64,000 bases of DNA from Pratylenchus scribneri (lineage: Eukaryota > Nematoda > Chromadorea > Rhabditida > Pratylenchidae): positions 434,001 to 498,000 of the forward strand of contig JAQSEB010000121.1 of assembly GCA_030063045.1 (NCBI GenBank), written 5' to 3'. Shown here in pieces: positions 54,345 to 64,000 of the stretch. A model generated the notes under the pieces. It was not told the DNA's origin, did not search any database, and was given only the letters and a program-made list of their open reading frames with translations. Each line of letters starts with the position of its first letter. Positions within the stretch are counted from its first letter, which is position 1. The translations under genes and the position numbers were made by a program.

Positions 54345-54960
54345 CTTACCGAATCTTTTTGATAATTTCAACTTCAATATAGGAAATGATTTTCGGTTTA
54401 TTGAAAACTAAATTGAAATTTGGAATTGGCAGAATAGCCCGAACGGAATTATTTTCTAAAAAAAAATTAAATAAAAAAGGTAAATTCCAATTATTATGGT
54501 TTAATCTTTACTATTTTGGCCAGAATGCTTGACAAATAATCCATCATTAGAAATAGTCAATATTGGCCCACAATCTGCCGAATTCAATGTATTTCCTTAA
54601 TTGCCTACGAATTTGAAAAAATTAATTTTATTATTTTCCATATTTGTACCATTTTAATGCCGTTGATCATTTATTGTACATTTCTAGCCAAAAGACCAAT
54701 TGGCATTTTGACCAAAAGACCAAAAGCATTTTCAAATGGCATTGAGGCAAATAATTGATTCATCAATCGGCATTCCTCGACGTTTTGATTCCATTTTAGT
54801 AAATTTCGACTGTTTTTTTTTTCTAAAATTTTATAAATTAATTTGCTGCTTTGTTTCTTTAAAAAAAATGTAAAAAGAAGAACAAATATTGGAGAATTCG
54901 CCACCATTTTAAATGGGCATCTTTTTTTTCTACTGTTAATGTTGAGCCAAAATGAAGAAT
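54345..54960 (-). pseudogene. Decayed SPRY-family gene copy
   Basis: On the minus strand, fragments match the intact 47-kb gene: LMNQLFASMPFENAFGLLVK...GLLARNVQ followed by a stop where paralogues have Lys; then SADCGPILTISNDGLFVKHS; then NNSVRAILPIPNFNLVFNKP...EVEIIKKI. The 5' end is out of frame with any start. The SPRY core and last exon are absent: the downstream DNA instead contains the small secreted peptide gene. The upstream motif (GGCGAATTC, AAAAAAGATGCCC) is still present at about 54,895-54,930. Confidence 0.7.
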
Positions 54961-56272
54961 AGACAATGAGGCAATTTTGATGGAAACAATTGGGAATTAT
55001 TTAAATAATGGAACCACGGGAATGCATAAAATGAGCATCAAATGACAATGACAGATTAAAATATAAAAATTTTTGAAATGAATGGGAAATTGGGTGGGCA
55101 AATATTTGAATTTTTTTATTAAATTAGTGTATGAAAATGAAATGGGAATTGATCTACCACGCCTTCTAAATACTGTAGTATCAAAAAATCCAAAAGAGAT
55201 AAAAATCGCTAAAAATAATTTATATTTCATAACCACCAAAATTACAAAAAAAACTACTTCAAAATCTTCTTCTCGAAATCTATAAAATTTGATTCTATTT
55301 GCATACGAGCATGAATTTGGCAGTTGGGTAATAACTAATAACATTGGTTAACTGCCAGAAAATTAGAAAATATTATTTATTATTTCAAAATTATACAATG
55401 ATTGGGTACAAAATTTTTTCTCGTCATAAGAATTATCTAGCCATTTCTCCAGTGAAAATCTATCATTCAACTAATAATCCATTCATACTAACAAGTGGCA
55501 TTAGAAATTTTTTTTAAATTTTATTTAAATAATACCTTTGAATAGTTTGAATAAGAACTTCTTTTAGTAATCATTCTAAATATATTGAATTTTAAATCTT
55601 CTCCTTTTTTGATAAATTTTTCTATTTTTATTTCCCACATCATATTAGTGCAAGCGTTTAAAATTTGAATAAAAAATTGTAGGAAAATAATTAATCCCCA
55701 ATCATTTATATCCATCAATCAATCAGGCAATCAACAAAAAAAAATGTAAAAGAGTAAATGTGCCATTCATTTAAATAACTAAATAAATTTTGACAATTCA
55801 TTAATTTTTGATTGAAAAGGATATACTATAATTGTAATTCAAAAAGGCAATTTCTCATGCTGAATTTATACTCTATTCATTTTTTTCCATCATAATTCAT
55901 AACGATAAATCTGACTAAGATTAACCCAAAAATTAATATATCAAAATCAAAAATTATTATTACCCGTTTCTTCCTTTCAGAGTAAATTTATATGAATTAT
56001 TTTAGTGAAAATGAGCATTTTAAAAAACACAAAATTTCCTACCAATTTACTCTTTTAGAATACTTTTATAGTTAAATGAAAATATTTTTTAGAAAATTTA
56101 CAATTATTCTCCTACCTTGATTGTGTCTCAAAATATAAACATTATTAATTAATAATTTATAATATATTTATTTATTTATTCATATATATTTCGCGATTAA
56201 GCATAATTTTTTCTGTATTCTAATAAAATAAAAAAATTATTACAAATTTTTTTATTAGACAATAATAATATA
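54961..56272. other. AT-rich intergenic DNA
   Basis: I found no gene with support. Short open frames near 55,082-55,285 and 55,521-55,718 have no paralogue or splice evidence. Confidence 0.35.
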
Positions 56273-58691
56273 ATGGGTAGCAAAAAAACAATTGATAGAA
56301 GCAATCGACGAAAAAAGCGACTATCAATGGATCCAAATTATCGAGAAAAAGTGCAAGAAAAATCGGCTTTAAAGAGGAAAATTCGCGATGAGAGGCAATT
56401 CATTTAACAAAATTAATTATTAAAAGAAATTTTCTATTTTTAGAATTGTCGAAATGGCCCAAGAAAATCGCGAAAATGTCCAAAATGCTCAACAAATTGC
56501 CGAAAATGTGTCTGCTATCGAGGTGATTTTTTTTTAAAATTTTGTGTTGTCCAAATAAAAATTCGTTTTTTTTCTATTTCTTTTCGGAATATAATTGTCT
56601 ATTAAAAATTTTTTAGTTTAATAAATTTTGCCCATTGATTAGAATATTTCGGCCTAATTTCTTGTTTTTTTTTGTTTTTTAAATTATAGACTTTTATTTT
56701 GCTTAATCTATGTGAAGGCAATTAAGATATTTAAAATTTTGTTTAAAATTTTGTTTTATTTATTTTTTACTATTAATAAAAAATTTTAAATTCAGCCTAT
56801 CAAGGAAAAAAATTTTTTTAAAGCTCAAAAATTAAATAAAATAGTACAGTGTTAAACTATCATAGGATTAATCTTTTTTCTTAAATAAAATTCAAAGAAA
56901 ATTAATATATTTTATTTTTTTTTCAGGAAAATGGATTGAACAAAAATGAAGATAAAATCCAAAAATTGCAACGAGAAATTGAGGAAAAACAAAAGGAAAT
57001 TTGGGCGAAGGATGAAAAATTAGAGGCGGAAAAAAGAAGTAAAATTTAAGATAAGAAAAAAAACTGGGGGAATATATAAATCAGGGTGGGTTCGATGTCA
57101 CAAAAAACCGAAAATCGACATTTCGGAAGGTCAAATTTCGAAATCGATAATCGACATTTCGGAGGGCCAAAAAAATTTTTGAAACCGAAAAATGAATTTT
57201 TTAGATGCCAAAAATGACCGAAAATCAACATCGAATCGAAACATCGAACCCATCCCTGATAGGAATACACAATCGAAACGAATAGATTATTGTCTCGGGA
57301 AATTTGACGAATTTTCAGTGCAGTAGGCTGTTTTTATAGAGTAGATTTAATTGCCAACATTTTGACTCTTTATTGAGTATAATGGTCAATGGTCATTCGC
57401 TATCATTTTGTACAATCACCCATCCGAAAGTTTTGGAGCAATTTTTCGAGTTTATGGCCAAAATTGTTTAAAAAATGATATCCATTAATTAAGGCTATTA
57501 AATGCATGATCCAAATTAGTTCATTATTTGGCACCAAAAACTTCCTGTTTTTGGTCGAATTAATTTTGAACAAATTGATCACAATATTCTATTGATTGAT
57601 TGGAGCTTGGAGTAAATTAAATTCCTTAAATTCAGAAAATCAACAAATCCGAATTATGGAAGAGAATGAGCGAAACAAATTAAAAGTAAGTTTTGGAATT
57701 GGATGGGAGGAAGGGGCCAAGGGGTGTTATTTTTTGGTTGAATATTTTTAGAATATTTATTTTTATTCAAATATGGGAAAATATTTTCTATGGGAAAATT
57801 ATTTAATATTATTTGTTGCCAAAAGGCCAATTATATCTTTCAGCAATATTTTTATTATCTTTCTTGAATATTTTGATATCAAAAAGCTATTAATAAAATC
57901 TAAGTTATGGAAAAAATAAATAATTTTCACCAAATTTAACTCGTTTAAATGGTATCAAAATTTGTAAAAATTTGAAGTTATATTCATTTAAAATCACAAA
58001 AATAGGGTATTTTCACAATTCGAATTTTTATTCCAAAAATTACGAACCTTATTTTGAAAAAATAATTTAAATTGAAAATTCAATAAAATAATAATTTTCC
58101 ACAAAAATTTCAGCAAGAAATTGACAAAATTCGATCAGAGAAGGACAAAGTGGACAAGGAATTAGCACTTGCAGACGTGGAAAAGCAGAACATTTTGGTG
58201 AGTACTGAGTAGTAAAAATAAAAATAATTTAAATAAAATTCGAAAATTAATAGATTGGATTGGGAAAATACAATAAGAATGTTGAAATGGAATTGAGAAA
58301 GCAGCTGCAGGTGAGAATATTTTCATTTAAAATATTTTTTGACACTAAAATAATGTTTTAAAAATTTTTTGATAAAATAAGGACAAAAAGAGAACGGATG
58401 TTTTAGGACTATTATATATCATTTTAATTTATAGGATATTAAAATGGCGTCTAATTTTACTAAAAAAATTTAATTTTATTTATTAAAAGTAAAATGGAAA
58501 AGCCGAAATTAATTTTGATATATTAAAAATTAAAAAATAATTTTTTCTAGCAACAGATGGAAATGGATGGAGGACAAATTGAGCAGTGTAGAAAGCAGCA
58601 GCAAAAGGGGACGAATTCGGCTGACGCTGTGGTGGCACCGGATGCCAAAAAGAAAAAAATAATCGGAGGAACAATAAAAATGGAATGGTAA
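56273..58691 (+). CDS. Coiled-coil protein with basic N-terminus
   Basis: Seven exons (56,273-56,394; 56,444-56,522; 56,927-57,038; 57,636-57,685; 58,114-58,197; 58,254-58,310; 58,551-58,691) join in phase to 214 residues. The N-terminus is strongly basic (SKKTIDRSNRRKKRLSMDPN) and then nearly continuous heptads run from about residue 35 to 155 (IQKLQREIEEKQKEIWAKDE; IRSEKDKVDKELALADVEKQ). A Gln-rich stretch and a Lys-rich tail (DAKKKKIIGG) follow. The basic patches suggest nuclear location, and the layout is loosely bZIP-like, but no canonical bZIP basic motif is seen. The first intron starts with GC rather than GT. A hAT-like MITE lies in intron 3. Confidence 0.7.
57082..57258. mobile_element. 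hAT-like MITE in coiled-coil gene intron 3
   Basis: CAGGGTGGGTTCGATGT (57,082) is mirrored by ACATCGAACCCATCCCTG (to 57,258). Flanks ATATAAAT and ATAGGAAT agree at six of eight positions. The 177-bp interior repeats AAAATCGACATTTCGGA. Confidence 0.75.
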
Positions 58692-59127
58692 TTTAACAAC
58701 CTTAAAAATTCTTCCATCAACAAATTTCACATTTAGAGAAACAAAGGATATGAGAAACATAAATTGAATCAGAGTTATGTGTTAGAAGAACAAATTCTTC
58801 ATTTTCAATTTATTTATTTTCTCAATTTTAACAATATTTAATTCACAAATCCTTATTATAATATTTGATTAACCATTTTACTTTTTATAGGGTTTATGGT
58901 TTTAATTTTATTAATTCATTTAAATCCAATTTCTTAATTTTTATTAATTTTAAATTTGTTTAAAATTTATGTTTTCATATTTTTATAATAAATTTATTTA
59001 ATTCGTTCTTGTTTTTTAATGGAATAAAATTGTTCAAGTAATTTTTTTTAACAATTTTTAAAATTCATTCATTTACTGATTTTACAATTCGATTTCTTTT
59101 TCTCTTCTATTGATTGAATAAATAAAT
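58692..59127. other. AT-rich intergenic DNA
   Basis: Nothing recognised between the coiled-coil gene and the orphan upstream block. Confidence 0.4.
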
Positions 59128-59605
59128 TACATTTCATGAATTTACTAATTCTTTTTGAATCATATTCAGCGCAATATTAAATTTGTCGACAAAAAAATTT
59201 AGTAATTTTTCGAAAATAATATTTTTGAATTCAATTTTGTTTTGTCCCATTGAAAACAAAAATAAGAAGAAATTAGTAAATAAATTTTTATTTGTCTTCT
59301 GAAAACCGACCTATTATGGAGTTGAAAAATTTGGGTGGAGAGTCGTTGTCGAACCATCGCATTGGGGCCCCTTTGCAGCCGGTGCCGTTAACCATTCGGC
59401 CATTCCACCACCGGGAGTGTTGTTCAATTGTGCCATGTTCCTTTCCTTTTCCCTTTGTCTATTTTTGGCACTTTTTGCTGTTGGCTTCCTTTTAGCCATA
59501 ACACGACCAAATAAAATATCAATGATATTCGATAGGGGCAATAGACCTTTCAAAATATTTTGTTTTCATTTTTAAATTTTAATGCACCAACAGCAGCAGG
59601 GTAAA
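59128..59605 (+). promoter_or_regulatory. Orphan copy of the NYCCE-family upstream block, split by an insertion
   Basis: The left part (TTTCATGAATTTACTAATTC, AAATTTAGTAATTTTTCGAA, AGAAGAAATTAGTAAATAAA, GTCTTCTGAAAACCGACC) and right part (ACGACCAAATAAAATATCAA, TTCGATAGG, AATAGACC, AAAATATTTTG) match the other blocks in order. About 190 bp (59,312-59,502) is inserted between, with CGACC on both sides. No signal-peptide exon follows, so the gene body has been lost. Confidence 0.6.
59312..59502 (-). mobile_element. Insertion with tRNA-like words (SINE-like?)
   Basis: The insertion is flanked by CGACC (59,307-59,311 and 59,503-59,507), a possible 5-bp duplication. On the minus strand it contains TGGCCGAATGGTTAACGGCA (A-box-like) and, about 45 bp on, GGTTCGACAAC (B-box-like). 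The stems are too imperfect for a working tRNA. Base composition is much less AT-rich than the surroundings. It could be a tRNA-derived SINE or a captured gene fragment. Confidence 0.4.
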
Positions 59606-59699
59606 AACTAAAAATATATATTCAACGAGCGTTGGGATGCCGCTCTTTAAAAAGTAAAATATTGGAAGCTGTTAATTTATTAATAGAACATTGTAAGAA

Positions 59700-60110
59700 T
59701 TAACTATTCATCCATTTTGATCCTCCCATTCATCCCTTTTCATCCTCCCATTCATCTCTTCTCGTTTTCCTATTCATTCTTTTCTTGATCCTTTTCATCA
59801 TTCTATTCATCAATTCTCATTTTCCCATTCATCTCTTCTCATCTTCCCGTTCATCTCTTCTCATCCTCCCATTCATCTCTTCTCATCTTCCCATTCATCT
59901 CTTCTTATCTTCCCGTTCATCTCTTCTCATCCTCCCGTTCATCTCTTCTCATCTTCCCATTCATCTCTTTTCATCCTTCCAATCATCTCTTCTCATCCTC
60001 CCGTTCATCTCTTCTCATCTTCCCATTCATCCCTTTTCATCCTTCCAATCATCTCTTCTCATCCTCCCGTTCATCTCTTCTCATCTTCCCATTCATCTCT
60101 TCTTAAAAAA
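59700..60110. repeat. TTCATCTCTTCTCATC minisatellite
   Basis: About 22 tandem units of 16-17 bp (CCCATTCATCTCTTCTCATC with CATCTTCC/CATCCTCC variants). There is higher-order structure: a block of roughly 85 bp containing TTTTCATCCTTCCAATC repeats. The long Ser/His/Leu ORF across it is repeat translation. Confidence 0.9.
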
Positions 60111-61040
60111 ATATATTTATATCCGTGTTGCAAAAAAATATTTTTTGTTGCAAAAAAAAGTAATTTTTGTTGCAAAAGAATAGTTACCATATTTAAATTT
60201 CTGTAAAAATCCAAATTTTATCCCCCGATAAATACATTTTAACAATCATTTACATCTTTCTATTCGGTTAATTTTATGTAATTTTATTTAAAAATTTGTA
60301 TAAATTCTTTGAATTCAACAAGTACAAATAAAAAATTTGAATATTCAAAAATACAAATATTTTCCAATTGTTATTATTCGAAAATCGCCAGCATATGGTA
60401 AAATAAATTTGGAGGCCGGCACAAAATTTTAGCGGAATTTTTGGTGGCAATTGCCAATGGCAAACATAGCAATTTTACTTTGTGCATTATATTCAATTTT
60501 GATTTAATGCATAAATTTGTTCAAAATAAATTCCAATCAGCTGTGTATTTCTCTTGGATTTTTTTCATGGAATTTAATTTAAAAATTGTACAAATTCACA
60601 TAGTATTCATCAAAAAAAAGATTTAATATTGTTGTGAAAAATGAAAATTGTCCTAATGCACATTTTTGGCTCATGAAGTACATTCGAAAATATAAATTTT
60701 CCTTCAAATTATTATTTTCAAATTTGTAAAAATTGGGATATAAAATTTGAGGCAAGCCAAATATTGGAGTGTAATTTTTTGGTGCCAAACATTTAATTTT
60801 GTTTTGTGAATTCTAATTTTAATTTGTACATAAAATTTCTTCAGTTTATTGCCTTTTTCTTCTAATACTATTACAATTCATTGTTCTCTTTTTAAATTAT
60901 ATTTAAATAATCAAAAATAAATTTCTAATAGGTAATACAAGTTTGGAATTATTTATTGATGATCGAAGCAACACAATAACAAAAAATTATTTTAATCATT
61001 TCTTCACGTCTTCATTTGCTTATATTTAGATCATTGTTGA
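60111..61040. other. AT-rich intergenic DNA
   Basis: No supported gene. GTTGCAAAAAAA repeats occur at 60,125-60,180. Confidence 0.4.
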
Positions 61041-61044
61041 ATCG

Positions 61045-61175
61045 AAAAATTGCTTCCTTCCAAAGTTCTTCTCCTTTCGTGTATCTTGTTAAAAGTAATA
61101 CCAATTGCCGCCCCAACCATCTTCTTCTCTTTATTATGTCAAAATTTCATTAGTTCGTGCATTTTCAAGAATAAA
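61045..61175 (-). pseudogene. Duplicate relic of the last exon of the minus-strand coiled-coil gene
   Basis: The forward-strand words TTCCTTCCAAAGTTCTTCTC, GTTAAAAGTAAT and ATTTCATTAGTTCGTGCATT line up with TTCCTTCCAATGTTCTTCTC, GTAGTAAAAGTAAT and ATTTCATTGGTTCGCACATT in the last exon at 61,375-61,500, but the frame is interrupted. It is a tandem duplicate of the gene's 3' end that has decayed. Confidence 0.55.
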
Positions 61176-61304
61176 TTATTCGAGCAAAAATATTTATTGT
61201 TAGAAAAAATTAAAGTGAACCAAAATGACAAATTTTCAAAGATCGATGCAACAAAAAATTATCAAGCCTCATTCAAAAATGTATTCATCGCCATCAATGT
61301 GTTT

Positions 61305-62762
61305 TTATTTGTCAATATTTATTGAGATAAATGTAGAATTTTCCATTTTATGATATTCTCGAAGCTTTTTCTCCCCTTCTTCCTTCCAATGTTCTTCTCC
61401 TTTCGGATAGCGAACAAGGTAGTAAAAGTAATCTTCCCATCTATGGTACATTCCATTTTTGTGGTATAATGACAAAATTTCATTGGTTCGCACATTTTCC
61501 AGGCAAAATTTTTCAAACTTTTTGTTAACTCCGAGATGAATAAGAAAATTGGATGATGCATTTGAATGGGAAAATTCCTAAAATAATTAATAAAAAAAAT
61601 TTTACTTAATATATTAAATTATTAACCTCATTGATGCGATTGGTAAAGATTGACATAAATTTTTCATCATCATCATAATCGCTAAATTTCAAAATCTTTT
61701 GTTTTCCATTATTTGATTGTTTTGTCAGCCAATTCACAATTATGTCAATTTCATCAATGCACGAAACGTCATCCAGATATCGAATAAATTGAATATTGTC
61801 AATAAATCCAGGAAAACATTTATTGAAATCATTCAATCGGAAGTCAATAAACTGATATCGAACTCGCAAGATGTTTAATTTATTGGTCAAATAATCTATC
61901 AAAGTTTGCATTGAAGAAGTAATTTGTTTTTTGTCCAAAATAGCCATTTGAAATATGCAATTTTGGTGAAGTAAGTTTTCAATGCTTTTGAGGAAATTCA
62001 CAACTTTGTCATTCACAAAGCTAAAAAATTTAATTAAATTTATATTAATCAAACTTTATTTCAATATGTTCGATGCCCAAAATATAATCCAGTGGCGGAA
62101 TCGAAGCAATTGGAACAATCTCCCTATTCAAATGTAGCAGAGGGCGCAAATTGCCCAATTCAATTTGGGCTGGAGAAAATTTCAGATGTTGAATTTGGTA
62201 AGGCTTCAAATTTTGATGGAGTTTTGGCCAACAAATTTGGCAGAATGACTCATTTGCGGTGCTCATTGAGGAATTGGCCAATTCTTTGCGATTAATCCAT
62301 GCCAAAACATCGACCAACCAATTTGGAACAAATCTAAAATATTTGAAGAAATTTTGAAAGCTTTGTTATTTAGCTTAAACCTCATTGTTTTTTTGGTTTC
62401 TGGAACAGCGATGGCCGTGGTTGATTCCGACGAATTTTGCTGCATAAACTAAAAATTTATTTTTATTTAAAAAAATAGTATTGGTTCCCAATTCATTCAT
62501 TAGAGGCATAGAGAACGATTTAAACCAGCAATTTAACATTAAAATTTTACGGAAAGTCAACCATCAATAGTACATCTTATTTGGATATTAGCAAAGAAAC
62601 CTTTGATTTATCCGAAGCCGCCTTTAATGCCTCATTTTCTTCTTTTAATGTATCATTTTCTTCACTCAAAGTGGCATTTTTTCCTTTCAATTTCTCATTT
62701 TCTTCTATCAATGCACTGTTTTGGCTGCGCAATTCCAAAATTTCGTCGGACATTTTTGTCAT
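61305..62762 (-). CDS. Coiled-coil-led protein, paralogue of the gene at 6.0-8.5 kb
   Basis: Start at 62,762 (MTKMSDEILELR; a second Met nine bases on is possible). Exon 1 is a classic coiled coil with repeated (E/K)-N-x-x-L-K heptads (ENEKLKGKNATLSEENDTLK). Exon 2 gives SSESTTAIAVPETKKTMR. Exon 3 (about 62,050-62,334) starts FVPNWLVDVLAWINRKELAN and ends YILGIEHIEIK. Exon 4 (about 61,630-62,022) contains IVNWLTKQSNNGKQKILKF. Exon 5 ends NSTFISINIDK at 61,305. The intron phases equal those of the plus-strand paralogue. The central body is conserved and the coiled coil diverged, so the body probably carries the shared function, which is unknown. Confidence 0.75.
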
Positions 62763-63690
62763 TTTTCAACTAATTTTGTGGAATATTATTATCGGAAAAA
62801 TCTAAAATAAAATAAATGGATATATTTCTGATTTATGAATGAATAAAAAATAAGAATCGAGGGTTGAGCCACAATCTATTTTGGGCATTCGGCATTAAAA
62901 TGAGAATTGGCATCGGTATCCAAGATCCAGAGACAAAAAAAAATAAAGCACAATGCAACCAAAGAACACACAACACAATACCACCAAAGATTAGAATAAA
63001 AGAATGGGAAAGAGGGGGAAAAGGTGGAGGGATGGAGGAAGAATAGTCTCCCGGATTAAAATTAGGAATAAAATTAAAATCTGTGGTCTCGTCTTTGACA
63101 GGGGTCCGATCAAAAAATTTTCAAATTCAGACATATGGCACCAAAAATTCAGATTTTGGAGGCAAAATTCAGATATTTTGAAAAATGCTTATTAATCAAA
63201 ATCTATGTATAAATCTCCTAAAATTTGCTCATTGTAAAAATGGAAAATTCTTTATTTGGAATTTGATTAATTTTCAATTTTTATAGGTTCATTTGTTCCA
63301 ATAATATTATTATAAATTAATTAATAATAATGAAATTTTTATTCACTCTCGAATTCTTTCCGACAATACAGAAAAAATTTAGAAAAATTAATTTATTTAA
63401 ACAGTCAAAATTAGTTCAATGAAATTAAACAGAATGTTCAAAAATGTAATGAAAAATGTATGAAAAAGAAATGATTAATCCCTCTTCGTTTTTTAGCATT
63501 TACTGCTTCGCTCTTAAATTCATATTCTAAAAAAATTTTTTGAATTCTGTGAATATTTTGAATTGTCATCGTTCTTTGCATCCTCGACTGAATTTTGCCG
63601 ATGGATAAAAATTCAAAAATTATTTTACGCAATGTGATTTTCCCAGTGCCAATCAAAAAAATAATTCTTATTAATATTGCCTTTTGCTCT
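62763..63690. other. Intergenic DNA upstream of the coiled-coil and FLYWCH genes
   Basis: The two flanking genes are divergent, so this region probably holds both promoters. A less AT-rich stretch (62,860-63,110) has no recognisable gene. No RNA gene is seen. Confidence 0.35.
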
Positions 63691-63691
63691 A

Positions 63692-63840
63692 TGGGGGTCA
63701 ACCCAAAGGACCTACTCCTAAGGACCTACACCCAGAGGACCTACGTCCAAAGGACCTACAACCCAAAGGACCTACAACCCAAAGGACCTATGACCCAAAG
63801 GACCTACGATCCTAAAGACCTACACCCAAAGGACCTACAC
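63692..63840. repeat. AAAGGACCTACACCC minisatellite
   Basis: Ten units of 14-16 bp with core AAAGGACCTAC, ending 55 bp before the FLYWCH start. Variants (AGAGGACCTACGTCC, CTAAAGACCTACACC) are mild. Confidence 0.85.
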
Positions 63841-63895
63841 TAATTTATTATTTTTCAGATTTAATATCAAAATAAAAAACAATATTAATTTAACA

Positions 63896-64000
63896 ATGGC
63901 GACGTTTATTAAATCACAAATGGGAGGTCAAAAACTCATTTATCATGGCTTTATTTACATAAAAAATCGTAATGGAGCCAATGGGCAAACTTATTGGAAA
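63896..64000 (+). CDS. FLYWCH-type zinc-finger protein (5' end only)
   Basis: The reading frame from ATG at 63,896 runs to the window end. It encodes MATFIKSQMGGQKLIYHGFI then YIKNRNGANGQTYWK. The pattern S-x(2)-G-G-x-K-L-x-Y-x-G-(F/Y)-x-Y, followed by x(n)-YW, is the start of a FLYWCH domain (F/Y-L-Y-W-C-H: the F/L/Y and W positions are seen here, while C and H lie beyond the window). FLYWCH domains bind DNA, and nematodes have several, some derived from Mutator-like transposases. The start is supported by an AACA context and by domain position. Confidence 0.65.
   Translation, partial: MATFIKSQMGGQKLIYHGFIYIKNRNGANGQTYWK

Noticed and set aside
55082..55344. Overlapping plus and minus ORFs
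   Set aside because: Composition-driven, with no start context, partner exons or known motif.
59314..59553. 79-codon minus-strand ORF over the orphan promoter insertion
   Set aside because: It crosses the insertion boundary into promoter DNA and has no splice or homology support.
59785..60183. 132-codon Ser/Leu/His ORF
   Set aside because: It is a translation of the TTCATCTCTTCTCATC minisatellite.

Overview
The window looks like nuclear DNA of a very AT-rich nematode, most probably a plant-parasitic root-knot nematode (Meloidogyne type). The evidence is short, intron-rich genes with GT-AG introns, a nematode srsx-type chemoreceptor, small secreted proteins, expanded SPRY-domain families, a FLYWCH domain, and many short non-autonomous transposons and minisatellites. 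There is no bacterial operon, CRISPR array or confident functional tRNA/rRNA. Exon boundaries were joined by hand from reading frame, splice phase and paralogue comparison. The genus is an inference.

Layout. 0-5 kb (+): the end of one gene and two complete genes for small proteins with an N-terminal signal/anchor, a Ser/Gly-rich middle and one C-terminal membrane helix. 6-8.5 kb (+): a coiled-coil-led protein whose paralogue lies on the minus strand at 61.3-62.8 kb. 9.4-10.3 kb: a satellite built on a palindrome. 11.8-17.4 kb and 25.4-31.3 kb (+): two tandem srsx-like GPCR genes with identical exon structure. The second is broken by a 715-bp hAT-like element in its fifth exon. Between them (18.9-22.5 kb, +) is a ten-exon secreted protein with an acidic, Asn-rich C-terminus ending in a basic cluster. 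31.8-38.3 kb, 47.4-48.5 kb and 54.3-54.9 kb: a birth-and-death cluster of SPRY-domain genes, mostly on the minus strand, with one intact, one frameshifted and several decayed copies. 39.3-40.5 kb (+): a secreted protein made largely of a 12-residue repeat. 41.4-47.1 kb (+): a trypsin-like protease homologue that has lost catalytic His and Ser and has an altered splice donor. 49.2-50.5 kb (-): a small histone-fold-like (CENP-X/MHF2-like) candidate. 51.2-51.6 kb (-): an unknown small ORF. 53.7-54.2 kb (-): a 73-residue secreted peptide. 56.3-58.7 kb (+): a coiled-coil protein with one GC-AG intron. 63.9 kb to the end (+): the start of a FLYWCH-domain gene.

The most interesting theme is a modular secreted family. 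Unrelated mature proteins (Gly-rich plus membrane helix; 12-residue tandem repeats; inactive protease) share nearly the same signal-peptide exon, ending SNYCCE, and the same roughly 350-bp upstream region. A further orphan copy of that upstream region lies at 59.1-59.6 kb, split by an insertion. This resembles an effector-generating arrangement in which a constant promoter and secretion exon is attached to variable bodies. A second theme is the density of foldback/hAT-like miniature elements, several with readable target-site duplications, in introns and in one exon.
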